Below, piece after piece: positions 1-6,255 of a stretch of DNA of 9,175 nucleotides. Numbering within the stretch: position 1 is the first letter of the stretch; every line of letters starts with the position of its first letter. Below the pieces are notes generated by a model. It was given only the letters and a program-made list of their open reading frames with translations. It was not told the origin of the DNA and did no database searches. The translations under genes and the position numbers were made by a program. Source of the DNA: Anaerolineales bacterium (GTDB lineage: Bacteria > Chloroflexota > Anaerolineae > Anaerolineales > DRMV01); NCBI GenBank assembly GCA_026991215.1, contig JALXBY010000008.1, positions 1-9,175 on the forward strand. The letters run 5' to 3'.

Positions 1-127
1 CAACGCGGTGAAGGGCCTGGCCCAGGTACTGCGCGGCCTGCAAACGGGCTACGTGCGCAACTACGCGCTGGCCGTCATGCTGGGCGTGGTGGCCATGCTG
101 GCCTACGTGGTGTGGGTGTTGTGGTGA
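1..127 (+). CDS. nuoL: NADH-quinone oxidoreductase subunit L, C-terminal end (partial)
   Basis: This is the 3' end of a gene entering from the left edge; the reading frame starts at base 2 and ends with TGA at 125-127, giving 41 residues. The tail reads as an amphipathic stretch (KGLAQVLRGLQTGYVRNYA) followed by one hydrophobic segment (about LAVMLGVVAMLAYVVWVLW) that ends the protein. The combination of LQTGYVRNYAL and a closing membrane helix is typical of the NuoL C-terminus, the large antiporter-like proton-pumping subunit of complex I whose lateral helix runs along the membrane arm. A nuoM gene downstream on the same strand supports the call. Only the tail is visible, so catalytic residues cannot be checked. 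Related antiporter-like subunits (Mrp/Ech type) are the alternative, less likely given the nuoM partner. Confidence 0.85.
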   Translation, partial: NAVKGLAQVLRGLQTGYVRNYALAVMLGVVAMLAYVVWVLW

Positions 128-169
128 AGGCTGTCTTCTGTGGGAAAGCCGCAGTTTGGAGGCCGGGCT

Positions 170-394
170 GTGGATGTCCTGTACAAACGCGAGGATGACA
201 TCCTGCTCATAGAGATTGCGCCTCAAGCACCCATCGACCACGCTGAACAGGCGGGGCCGATTGTCGTGCATTTCTCGCCGGAAGATGAAATCGTGTTGAT
301 TGAAGTGCTTTTTGCCAGCCAGGTGCTGCGCGCCCTGGTCGAAGCAGGACTCAAAGGCCGGGCACAGCTGATGCTCTCGGCGGCGGCTTCATAA
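170..394 (+). CDS. Small DUF2283-like protein
   Basis: A 74-residue protein of unknown function. Its pattern fits the DUF2283 family: a short N-terminal strand (DVLYKREDDILLIEIA), a variable turn, then PIVVHFSPEDEIVLIEVLFAS, where family members usually carry a 'DxDEDGxIVGIEIL.AS' motif. I chose GTG at 170 because GGAGG (158-162) sits 7 bases upstream and the protein then begins right at the family's conserved first strand. The frame is open back to a GTG at 140, which would add 10 residues and has only a weaker GAAGG upstream. The gene starts 42 bases after nuoL and precedes the methyltransferase by 44 bases, all in one direction. Since it is not a nuo gene, it may belong to the inserted segment. 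Family members are small and often lie near toxin-antitoxin or mobile loci, but no function is established, and none can be assigned here. Confidence 0.7.
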   Translation: MDVLYKREDDILLIEIAPQAPIDHAEQAGPIVVHFSPEDEIVLIEVLFASQVLRALVEAGLKGRAQLMLSAAAS

Positions 395-403
395 AGGCCC
401 CGG

Positions 404-421
404 CTTGAAGAACACTTGAAG
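404..421 (+). repeat. 7-bp direct repeat upstream of the methyltransferase
   Basis: CTTGAAG occurs at 404-410 and again at 415-421, so the two copies are 11 bases apart, about one helical turn, on the same face of the DNA. They lie in the 44-base gap between the DUF2283-like gene and the methyltransferase start. Such spacing is typical of tandem protein-binding half-sites or of a duplicated -35-like element (TTGAAG resembles TTGACA). Two 7-bp copies could also be chance. No controller protein gene is visible next to the module. Confidence 0.4.
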
Positions 422-438
422 TTTCGTAAACAAGCAGG
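405..438 (+). promoter_or_regulatory. Weak candidate promoter for the restriction-modification genes
   Basis: TTGAAG at 405-410 could serve as a -35 box, followed after 16 bases by TAAACA at 427-432, a poor -10 match because the last T is missing. If used, transcription would start at about 439, the A of the methyltransferase ATG. The only Shine-Dalgarno-like bases before that ATG are AGG directly touching it, which is too close for normal use. Together these features allow a leaderless start but do not prove it; read-through from the nuo operon is the simpler source of transcript. Confidence 0.22.
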
Positions 439-1773
439 ATGCATACGGGTAAACAGCTCCCCCTCCTGGTCTTGGAACGCCCGCAGGCCGCGGGTGAACA
501 GGAACGCGGCCGGCTGGAGGCCAAATATGCCCCCCGGCTGCAGTACGCGCTGCAATGGGGGAAGTGGGTTTCGTACGTTGGGAACAAGCACGTGCCTGGG
601 TTACGCCTGTACCGCTACAAAGAAGCCTTTTCCTTTGCCCTGGTGCGCCGTTTCCTCCAGTCCCTGAAAGCCGAACTGCCATCCCCCTGGGTCCTGGACC
701 CGTTCATGGGTATGGGAACCACGCCATATACGGCCATGCGCATGGGTCTGCCTGGAATAGGCGTGGACAAACTCCCGGTCGCGGTGGCCATCGCGCGCGG
801 CCTTATCGCCCTCACCCGGATTCAACCCGGACGTTTGCAACAGGCCTTCCGCCACCTGCGGGACCGGGTGGCCTCCCTTGAGCCAGCCCCCATTGCCGAC
901 GACGTACCCATCATTCAACGGGCTTTTCCTGAACCCATTCTCCTTCGTTTGCGGCAATGGAAACGAGCCATTGCCACTCTGGAGCCCCCACTCAAGGACG
1001 TCTTTTGGGTGCTTTTCCTTGCGATTTTGGAACCGTGCAGCCGAACCACCAAGGACGGGCAGTTCCTTCGGCTTCGCCCACAAAAGCCCCTGCGCGACCC
1101 CGACGACGCCCTACAGGAAATGGTGGTGCGGGCTGAGGAGGACTTGCAAACCTTTCGCATCCTGCGGGCACGGGAGACATGGGGCCCCGAGCCGCTGATC
1201 CTGGAAGGTGATGCCCGCGCGCTGACGGAACTCCCGCTACCCGGGCCGGCGGGGTTAATCATCACCTCGCCGCCTTACGCCAACCGCTACGATTACACCC
1301 GCACGTACAGCCTGGAACTTTGCTTTGGGTTCGTGCGCAACTTTGAGGAACTGCGCCGCCTCCGCCACGCGGTGCTGCGTTCCCACATTGAATCCAGGCT
1401 GGACGCCGAAAACGAGCCGCCGCCTCACCCCGCGGTGGCCGAGATTGAAGAGGCTTTGAGTAAAAAAGACCTAAACAACCCCCGCATTCCCATTATGCTG
1501 CGGGCCTATTTCGTGGACATGAAGCGGGTCCTTGGGGAAATGTATCGCGTGCTGGCCCCCAGAGGCCGTGTGGTCATGGTGGTAGATAACGTACGCTTTG
1601 AAGGGGAACACGTCCCCGTGGACCTGATTCTGAGCGATTTGGCCGAAGAATTGGGCTTTCAGGTGGAAAGCATCCTGGTCGCTCGTTTCAAGGGGAACAG
1701 CTCCCAGCAGATGAAGAAGTACGGACGCCAGCCGGTGCGGGAAAGCATCCTTTTGTGGAGAAAACCCGCATGA
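439..1773 (+). CDS. Type II DNA methyltransferase, probably N4-cytosine (SPPY type)
   Basis: A 444-residue SAM-dependent DNA methyltransferase that would protect host DNA from the endonuclease encoded next. Residues 60-72 (YKEAFSFALVRRF) resemble the motif X region. Residues 86-95 (LDPFMGMGTT) are the SAM-binding motif I, followed by GIGVD at 106-110, whose acidic residue would contact SAM. The catalytic motif IV is TSPPY at 276-280, inside ITSPPYANRYDYTRTYSLEL. A GDAR element lies at 257-260, the PRGRVVMVVDN strand at 374-384, and RESILLW near the C-terminus. SPPY is the usual catalytic motif of N4-cytosine enzymes, although some N6-adenine enzymes share it. Motif I precedes IV, with about 180 residues between them that probably include the target-recognition region. 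The start is fixed by an in-frame TAA at 427-429, with ATG 439 the first ATG after it. Its stop overlaps the endonuclease start. The stretch around 1441-1500 is only 26/60 G+C by my count, lower than nuoM. Confidence 0.88.
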   Translation: MHTGKQLPLLVLERPQAAGEQERGRLEAKYAPRLQYALQWGKWVSYVGNKHVPGLRLYRYKEAFSFALVRRFLQSLKAELPSPWVLDPFMGMGTTPYTAMRMGLPGIGVDKLPVAVAIARGLIALTRIQPGRLQQAFRHLRDRVASLEPAPIADDVPIIQRAFPEPILLRLRQWKRAIATLEPPLKDVFWVLFLAILEPCSRTTKDGQFLRLRPQKPLRDPDDALQEMVVRAEEDLQTFRILRARETWGPEPLILEGDARALTELPLPGPAGLIITSPPYANRYDYTRTYSLELCFGFVRNFEELRRLRHAVLRSHIESRLDAENEPPPHPAVAEIEEALSKKDLNNPRIPIMLRAYFVDMKRVLGEMYRVLAPRGRVVMVVDNVRFEGEHVPVDLILSDLAEELGFQVESILVARFKGNSSQQMKKYGRQPVRESILLWRKPA

Positions 1774-2696
1774 ACGCCCGGCACGACGAGCAGCTGCTCC
1801 GAAGTCTCTTCTTCCACCAAAAGTTGCATGAATGGCGGTTGGTTGAGCTCTTTGACGAGCTGAACGAGATTTCCAGCGAGGCGGCCATGTGGACATGGGA
1901 TTTGAAAGCCCTGGGCATTGCAGAAGAAGCCTGGAACAAGGTCATCCATCGGGGCATCAAGCCCATTTTGGTCTTTGCCCATCCCAGGGCCCTGCAACAG
2001 GTACCCGGGGCTGTGGCTTACTATCGTATGCTGGCGATGGTCTCCCAGAAATCCATGCAGCAGATGGGGCAGAATGTAACCGCGCTGGAAGAAGGCAGAC
2101 GCCAGCCTACCCTTCAAGAAGCGAAGAAACTGGCCTACTGGTTCAACCAGATTATCAGCACTTTAGTCAATAGCGACGAGGATCTGCGGGAGGAAGAGCT
2201 GTGGCTATGGCGGGGCATGAGCGCCGGCGCCCAGGCCGATGGCAGCTGGCGAAATCGCAAAGGGAAGGAAGCCGAAAGCACCCTGTGGGCCTGGCTTTCC
2301 CATGTACTGCGCTCGCAGGGATGGCGTTCCCGGGGGCGCGGCATCTGGCAGAAAGGCGGGCTTGTGGTAGAACGGGCCTCGGAACCGGATATCCGGGTGC
2401 GCAGAGAAGACGAAGTACTGGCCGCGGTAGAGGTCAAGGGTGGGAAGGACCCCTCCGGCGTCCTGGAACGCATTGGCGCGGCGGTGAAAACCCTTCAGCG
2501 CATCAAGGACGAACACCCGGCGGCCGCGACCGTATTGGTTTTGCGGCAGGCAGCCGTCACCGAAGCAGCCCGCGAGGAATGGCACCGCCAGCGCGCCAGC
2601 ATCAACGCGGTTTTCTTCCTGGAAGAGCTCATTGCGTCTTCACAACCCGTGTCTGAAACCCAAAAACGGTTTCTCCGCCTTTTGCGATTGCTGTAA
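1770..2696 (+). CDS. Type II restriction endonuclease, PD-(D/E)xK fold, probably XcyI-like family
   Basis: A 308-residue protein read as the cleavage partner of the upstream methyltransferase. Its C-terminal half carries a PD-(D/E)xK nuclease core: EPDIRV with the metal-binding Asp at 207, then AAVEVKGG with Glu 221 and Lys 223, and a helix (VLERIGAAVKTLQ) after the lysine. GKEAEST at 165-171 could supply a further acidic residue. The N-terminal half has AYYRMLAMVSQKSMQQMG (83-100), then LEEGRRQP and a helix. From memory, XcyI-family enzymes share the order YYRxL-x-x-xSQK, ExG, GKxAE-like helix, DPDIRI and EIKGGTD...NRIGEAEKS, which this protein matches; the assignment was not tested by alignment. 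I chose ATG 1770 because it forms an ATGA overlap with the methyltransferase stop and has GGAG at 1756-1759. A GTG at 1755 would add 5 residues but would use that GGAG internally. Both genes look intact. The recognition sequence cannot be deduced. Confidence 0.75.
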   Translation: MNARHDEQLLRSLFFHQKLHEWRLVELFDELNEISSEAAMWTWDLKALGIAEEAWNKVIHRGIKPILVFAHPRALQQVPGAVAYYRMLAMVSQKSMQQMGQNVTALEEGRRQPTLQEAKKLAYWFNQIISTLVNSDEDLREEELWLWRGMSAGAQADGSWRNRKGKEAESTLWAWLSHVLRSQGWRSRGRGIWQKGGLVVERASEPDIRVRREDEVLAAVEVKGGKDPSGVLERIGAAVKTLQRIKDEHPAAATVLVLRQAAVTEAAREEWHRQRASINAVFFLEELIASSQPVSETQKRFLRLLRLL

Positions 2697-2721
2697 ACCC
2701 CAACCCAACGAGGTGAACCCC

Positions 2722-4224
2722 ATGAGCGGCATCACGGCTTTGCTGACGCATCCCCTCAATGCGGTGACCTTCTTCCCCCTGGTGGGGGTGCTGATTCTGT
2801 TGTTCCTGCCGCGGGAGCAGGTCAAGGCCATCCGCTGGGTGGCCTTCCTGACCAGTCTGGTCACCCTGGGCCTTTCGTTGTGGGTGCTCGTCCTCTTCGA
2901 CCCGGCCAACCCCAACCTGCAACTGGTCTACGATAGCCCCTGGTTCACCGTGGCCGGACTGCAGGTCCGCTACATCATGGGCGTGGATGGGTTGAGCATC
3001 CTGCTCCTGCTCCTGACGACGGGCCTGACCGCGCTGGCCCTGCTTTCCACCTGGTCCGCCATCCAGGAGCGGGTCAAGGAGTTCATGATTTTCTTCCTGC
3101 TCCTGGAAGTGGGCATGGTGGGCGTGTTCCTGGCCCTGGACCTGTTCCTGTTCTACATCTTCTGGGAATTCACCCTGGTGCCCATGTATTTCCTCATCGG
3201 CATGTGGGGCGGCCCACGGCGCATGTACGCGGCCATCAAGTTCTTCCTGTACACCATGGCCGGGTCCATCCTGATGCTGCTGGCCATCGTGTGGTTGGGC
3301 TTGCAGTATGGCACCGTGGCCTATCCTGACATCCTCGCGGCGGGGCCGATTAAGGGTGCGGCCCAGTTCTGGCTGTTCCTGGCCTTTGCCGCGGCCTTCG
3401 CCATCAAGGTGCCCATGTGGCCCCTGCACTCCTGGCTGCCCGATGCCCACGTGGAGGCCCCCACTGCCGGTTCGGTCATCCTGGCCGGGGTGCTGCTCAA
3501 GATGGGGACCTACGGCTTCCTGCGCTTCAACATCGCGCTGTTTCCGGATGCCGCCCGTTACTACGCGCCCTACATCGCGGCCCTCGCGGTCATCGGCATC
3601 CTCTACGGCGCGATGGTCTCCTTCCCCCAGCGGGACGTGAAAAAACTGGTGGCCTATTCCTCGGTGAGCCACCTGGGGTTCGTGATGCTGGGCCTGTTCG
3701 CGCTGACGGCCCAGGGCATCGAAGGCGCCATCCTGCAGATGATTAACCACGGCATCAGCACGGGCGCGCTGTTCCTCATCGTGGGCGTGATTTACGAACG
3801 ACGTCATACCCGCGACCTGGACGCGTTCGGCGGCCTGTGGAAGGTCATGCCCCTGTACGCGACCTTCGCCCTGATTACCGCCCTTTCCTCCATGGGCCTG
3901 CCGGGTCTCAACGGCTTTGTGGGCGAGTTCAACATCCTACTGGGCGCTTTGGGGTCCAAGGTGTTGGGTTCCTACCTCTATGCAGGCTTTGCCGTGCTGG
4001 GCGTGATTTTCGCGGCCGTTTATACGCTGACCATGTACCAGAAGGTCTTCCTCGGTCCCCTGGACAAAGAAGAGAACAAGCATCTGCCCGATTTGACCAA
4101 GCGGGAAATCCTGGTTCTGGTGCCGCTGCTGGTGTTCATGTTCTGGATTGGCCTGTACCCCAAGCCCTTCTTCCAGTTGATGGAACCCGCGGTACAGAAC
4201 CTGCTGAGCATGGTCATGAAGTAA
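2722..4224 (+). CDS. nuoM: NADH-quinone oxidoreductase subunit M (complex I proton pump)
   Basis: A 500-residue multi-pass membrane protein, the usual NuoM length. It is one of the antiporter-like subunits that couple quinone reduction to proton translocation in the membrane arm of complex I. Key family features are present: GVDGLS (87-92), the FWEFTLVPMYFLIG helix with the essential Glu at 149 (E. coli Glu144 equivalent), FAIKVPMWPLHSWLPDAHVEAP with Lys 229 at the broken helix, and a further channel lysine at 260 (AGVLLKMGTYG). SSMGLPGLNGFVGEF occurs near the C-terminal third, again typical. The frame is open for 30 more codons upstream, overlapping the endonuclease gene, but ATG 2722 has GAGGTG (2710-2715) at good spacing and gives the normal N-terminus. 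It begins 25 bases after the endonuclease stop, so it is probably cotranscribed with the module. A terminator follows at once, and no nuoN is present. Confidence 0.97.
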   Translation: MSGITALLTHPLNAVTFFPLVGVLILLFLPREQVKAIRWVAFLTSLVTLGLSLWVLVLFDPANPNLQLVYDSPWFTVAGLQVRYIMGVDGLSILLLLLTTGLTALALLSTWSAIQERVKEFMIFFLLLEVGMVGVFLALDLFLFYIFWEFTLVPMYFLIGMWGGPRRMYAAIKFFLYTMAGSILMLLAIVWLGLQYGTVAYPDILAAGPIKGAAQFWLFLAFAAAFAIKVPMWPLHSWLPDAHVEAPTAGSVILAGVLLKMGTYGFLRFNIALFPDAARYYAPYIAALAVIGILYGAMVSFPQRDVKKLVAYSSVSHLGFVMLGLFALTAQGIEGAILQMINHGISTGALFLIVGVIYERRHTRDLDAFGGLWKVMPLYATFALITALSSMGLPGLNGFVGEFNILLGALGSKVLGSYLYAGFAVLGVIFAAVYTLTMYQKVFLGPLDKEENKHLPDLTKREILVLVPLLVFMFWIGLYPKPFFQLMEPAVQNLLSMVMK

Positions 4225-4245
4225 TGGGGCAACCGGCCCTGCCAG

Positions 4246-4279
4246 ACGGGGGTGGCCGCGGCCGCCCCCGTTTTGTTTT
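4246..4279 (+). terminator. Rho-independent terminator after nuoM
   Basis: ACGGGGGTGG (4246-4255) pairs with CCGCCCCCGT (4262-4271) through one T-G wobble, with CCGCGG as the loop. TTTTGTTTT (4271-4279) follows on the + strand. Flanking TGCCA (4240-4244) and TGGCA (4279-4283) can extend the base of the hairpin. It starts 22 bases after the nuoM stop and should end the nuo/restriction-modification transcript. Confidence 0.9.
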
Positions 4280-4338
4280 GGCAGACTGATGCAGAAACCC
4301 AAAAACCCGAACACGCCTGCAATCTGCATCCGCGCCTG

Positions 4339-4344
4339 TACAAT
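4339..4344 (+). promoter_or_regulatory. Candidate -10 box of the ABC exporter operon
   Basis: TACAAT at 4339-4344 (five of six bases match TATAAT) sits between the nuoM terminator and the ATPase start, where a new promoter is expected. Transcription would begin near 4351, leaving a leader of about 27 bases before ATG 4378. There is no recognisable -35 at the usual spacing (4316-4321 reads CCTGCA), so the call rests on position and the -10 match alone. The rest of the 4280-4377 gap shows nothing else I can name. Confidence 0.4.
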
Positions 4345-4377
4345 CCAAAGCACCGCAGCCTCACTTCGGGGGACGCC

Positions 4378-5388
4378 ATGGACAGGCAGGATTGGGCCAT
4401 TCGCACCGAGCGTTTGCGACGGGTCTACAAGGTGCGGGAACCCGGACGTAAGGGCGAATTGGTGGCCCTGGACGACGTCAACCTGACCGTGTACCGGGGC
4501 GAACTGTTCGGCCTGTTGGGTCCCAATGGCGCGGGCAAGACCACCCTCATCAAAATCCTGACCACCCTGCTCGCGCCCACTTCGGGCCGCGCCTGGGTGC
4601 TGGGCATCGACGTCATGGAAGCCCCGCATCGCATCCGGCCCCGCATCAACATGGTTTCGGGCGGCGAGACTTCGGGGTACGGCCTGCTTACGGTCCGGGA
4701 AAACCTGTGGATGTTCGCCCAGTTCTACGGTATCCCTTCCCCGGTGGCCCATCGCCGCATCCGCAGCCTGCTGGAACAGATGAACATGCTCGACCGGATG
4801 CATACCAAACTCTCGGACCTTTCCACCGGCCTGCGCCAGAAGATGAACATCGCGCGCGGGTTCCTGACCGACCCCGAGGTGCTCTTCCTGGACGAGCCTA
4901 CCCTGGGCCTGGACGTGGCCGCGGCCCGGGACGTGCGCCGCATGATTCGCACCTGGATGGCCGCGCACCCCGGCCGCACCGTGCTGCTGACCACCCACTA
5001 CATGCACGAAGCCGAGGAACTCTGTGACCGGGTGGCCATCATCCACGGCGGCCGCATCCTGGCCTGCGATACGCCAACCAACCTCAAGCGCAGGCTGCAG
5101 CGGGAGGCCATCTTTCAAATCCGCACCGGACCCATGAACGGGCTGAACCCCCAGACCCTGGAACGCCTGCCCGGGGTACGGCGCATCCTGTATCGCGTTA
5201 CGCCCACGGGCGTACGGCTGGACTGCTACCTGGAGGACGAGGCGGCCCTGGGTCCCCTGATTTCCACCCTGACCGAACACCGGGTGCGGCTTGAGGCCCT
5301 GGAAAAACGCGAACCCACCCTGGAAGACGTGTTCGTGCACATGGTCGGCCATGGGCTGGACGAAGGGGAGGGAACCCATGCGGGATGA
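4378..5388 (+). CDS. ABC-2 type exporter, ATP-binding subunit
   Basis: A 336-residue cytoplasmic ATPase that would power the two permeases encoded after it. Walker A is GPNGAGKTT (48-56), the ABC signature is LSTGLRQK (148-155), Walker B is VLFLDEP (168-174) with D-loop GLD (177-179), and the switch histidine is His 207 in LTTHYMHEAEEL. About 100 residues after the nucleotide-binding domain form the C-terminal extension common in DrrA/NodI-like ATPases of drug, polysaccharide or lipid exporters. The Q-loop position reads MVSGGETSGYGLLT, with no obvious glutamine, and the signature has T-G-L in place of G-G-Q; both occur in an ABC-2 subfamily as I recall it. I chose ATG 4378 because a GGGGGA stretch lies 5 bases upstream; the open frame further left overlaps the terminator. 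Its last 11 bases overlap the first permease, implying translational coupling. The substrate is unknown. Confidence 0.93.
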   Translation: MDRQDWAIRTERLRRVYKVREPGRKGELVALDDVNLTVYRGELFGLLGPNGAGKTTLIKILTTLLAPTSGRAWVLGIDVMEAPHRIRPRINMVSGGETSGYGLLTVRENLWMFAQFYGIPSPVAHRRIRSLLEQMNMLDRMHTKLSDLSTGLRQKMNIARGFLTDPEVLFLDEPTLGLDVAAARDVRRMIRTWMAAHPGRTVLLTTHYMHEAEELCDRVAIIHGGRILACDTPTNLKRRLQREAIFQIRTGPMNGLNPQTLERLPGVRRILYRVTPTGVRLDCYLEDEAALGPLISTLTEHRVRLEALEKREPTLEDVFVHMVGHGLDEGEGTHAG

Positions 5389-6232
5389 CCGCGTTCTGGC
5401 CGAACGCGTACCCAAAGCCCGGTCCGCGCGGCTCTTTTTCATGACCGTCATCGGCCGGGCCTACCCCCGCATCATCGCGTTGAAGCGGGAGAAATCCTGG
5501 CTGGCCTTCGATATCCTGCTGCCCCTGATTGGCGTGGCCGCGTACGTGTTCGTGTATCGGGCTTTGGATGCGCCCGAAGCCTACATCGGGTTCGTGATTT
5601 TGGGCGGCGCGATGACCGCGTTCTGGCTCAACGTGCTGTGGGGGATGTCCAGCCAACTGTACTGGGAACGCGAGTCGGGCAACCTGGTGCTGTACATCAT
5701 GGCCCCCGCGCCCATGATGGCCATCCTCCTGGGTATGGCCCTGGGCGGCATGACCGCGACCACCTTGCGGGCCGGGGTCATCCTGGTACTGGGTTCCCTG
5801 CTCTTTGGGGTGGAACTTTCGGTCCAGGCCTGGCTCCCCCTGCTGGCCGTCTTCCTCCTCAGCCTGGCCGCGCTGTACGGCATGGGCATGATGTTCGCCT
5901 CCCTGTTCCTGCTGTTTGGCCGGGAAGCCTGGCACTGGGTCAACCTGTTGCAGGAGCCGGTGTACCTGCTTTCGGGCTTTTACTTCCCGGTGCGCAGCCT
6001 GGCCTACTGGGTGGCTGTGCTGGCTTCTTTCATCCCGCTGACGTTAGGCCTGGATGCCATGCGCCAGTTGGTCATCCCCGACGGGGAACGCTATGGCTTC
6101 CTGCCCGTTTCCGTCGAACTGGCGGGGCTTGCCGTGCTCAGCGTGGTCTTCATCGCGGCCGCCAAGTTCCTGCTGGACTACCTGGAACGCCTGGCCAAAC
6201 AGGAAGCCCGGCTCACCGAGAGCCGCAAGTAG
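5378..6232 (+). CDS. ABC-2 type exporter, permease subunit 1
   Basis: A 284-residue integral membrane protein with about six hydrophobic segments, the normal size for an ABC-2 (DrrB/NodJ-like) permease. A basic, soluble N-terminus of about 40 residues precedes the first helix (LAFDILLPLIGVAAYVFVY). YWERESGNLVLYIMAP is the amphipathic coupling region typical of the family. The LLQEPVYLLSGFYFPVRSLA and FIPLTLGLDAMR stretches match the conserved ABC-2 motif before the last helix. ATG 5378 has AGGGGAGGG (5362-5372 region) just upstream and overlaps the ATPase gene by 11 bases. A homologous permease follows after 23 bases, so a heterodimeric channel is likely. It should form the transmembrane pathway together with that partner; the cargo cannot be read from sequence. 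Confidence 0.9.
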   Translation: MRDDRVLAERVPKARSARLFFMTVIGRAYPRIIALKREKSWLAFDILLPLIGVAAYVFVYRALDAPEAYIGFVILGGAMTAFWLNVLWGMSSQLYWERESGNLVLYIMAPAPMMAILLGMALGGMTATTLRAGVILVLGSLLFGVELSVQAWLPLLAVFLLSLAALYGMGMMFASLFLLFGREAWHWVNLLQEPVYLLSGFYFPVRSLAYWVAVLASFIPLTLGLDAMRQLVIPDGERYGFLPVSVELAGLAVLSVVFIAAAKFLLDYLERLAKQEARLTESRK

Positions 6233-6255
6233 ATTCCGCCCGTGCGAGGCGCACC

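Noticed and set aside
1240..2009. CCCGGG sites inside both restriction-modification genes (1240-1245 and 2004-2009), as a clue to XcyI-like specificity
   Set aside because: The same hexamer occurs elsewhere in this GC-rich window (for example 5170-5175), so presence is uninformative, and family name alone does not fix the recognition site.
1860..2170. Possible helix-turn-helix regulator domain in the endonuclease N-terminal half (VSQKSMQQMG...EEGRRQP)
   Set aside because: It resembles an Xre-like helix pattern, but the same pattern is expected from the XcyI-like family itself, so a separate regulator domain is not supported.
2629..3807. Long minus-strand open frame (392 codons) opposite nuoM
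   Set aside because: It gives a low-complexity His/Gln/Glu/Gly-rich product, a mirror of hydrophobic + strand codons, with no credible ribosome site.
3937..5451. Long open frame (504 codons) on the minus strand across the end of nuoM and the ABC ATPase gene
   Set aside because: It is antisense to two well-recognised genes; its translation is rich in Gly, His, Gln and Pro without domains, as expected from the complement of GC-rich codons.
5638..6255. Extended N-terminus for the second permease, since its frame is open from 5638
   Set aside because: The upstream translation is a Gly/Pro/Arg-rich shadow of the first permease, and ATG 6256 has a well-placed GAGG and gives the normal family length.
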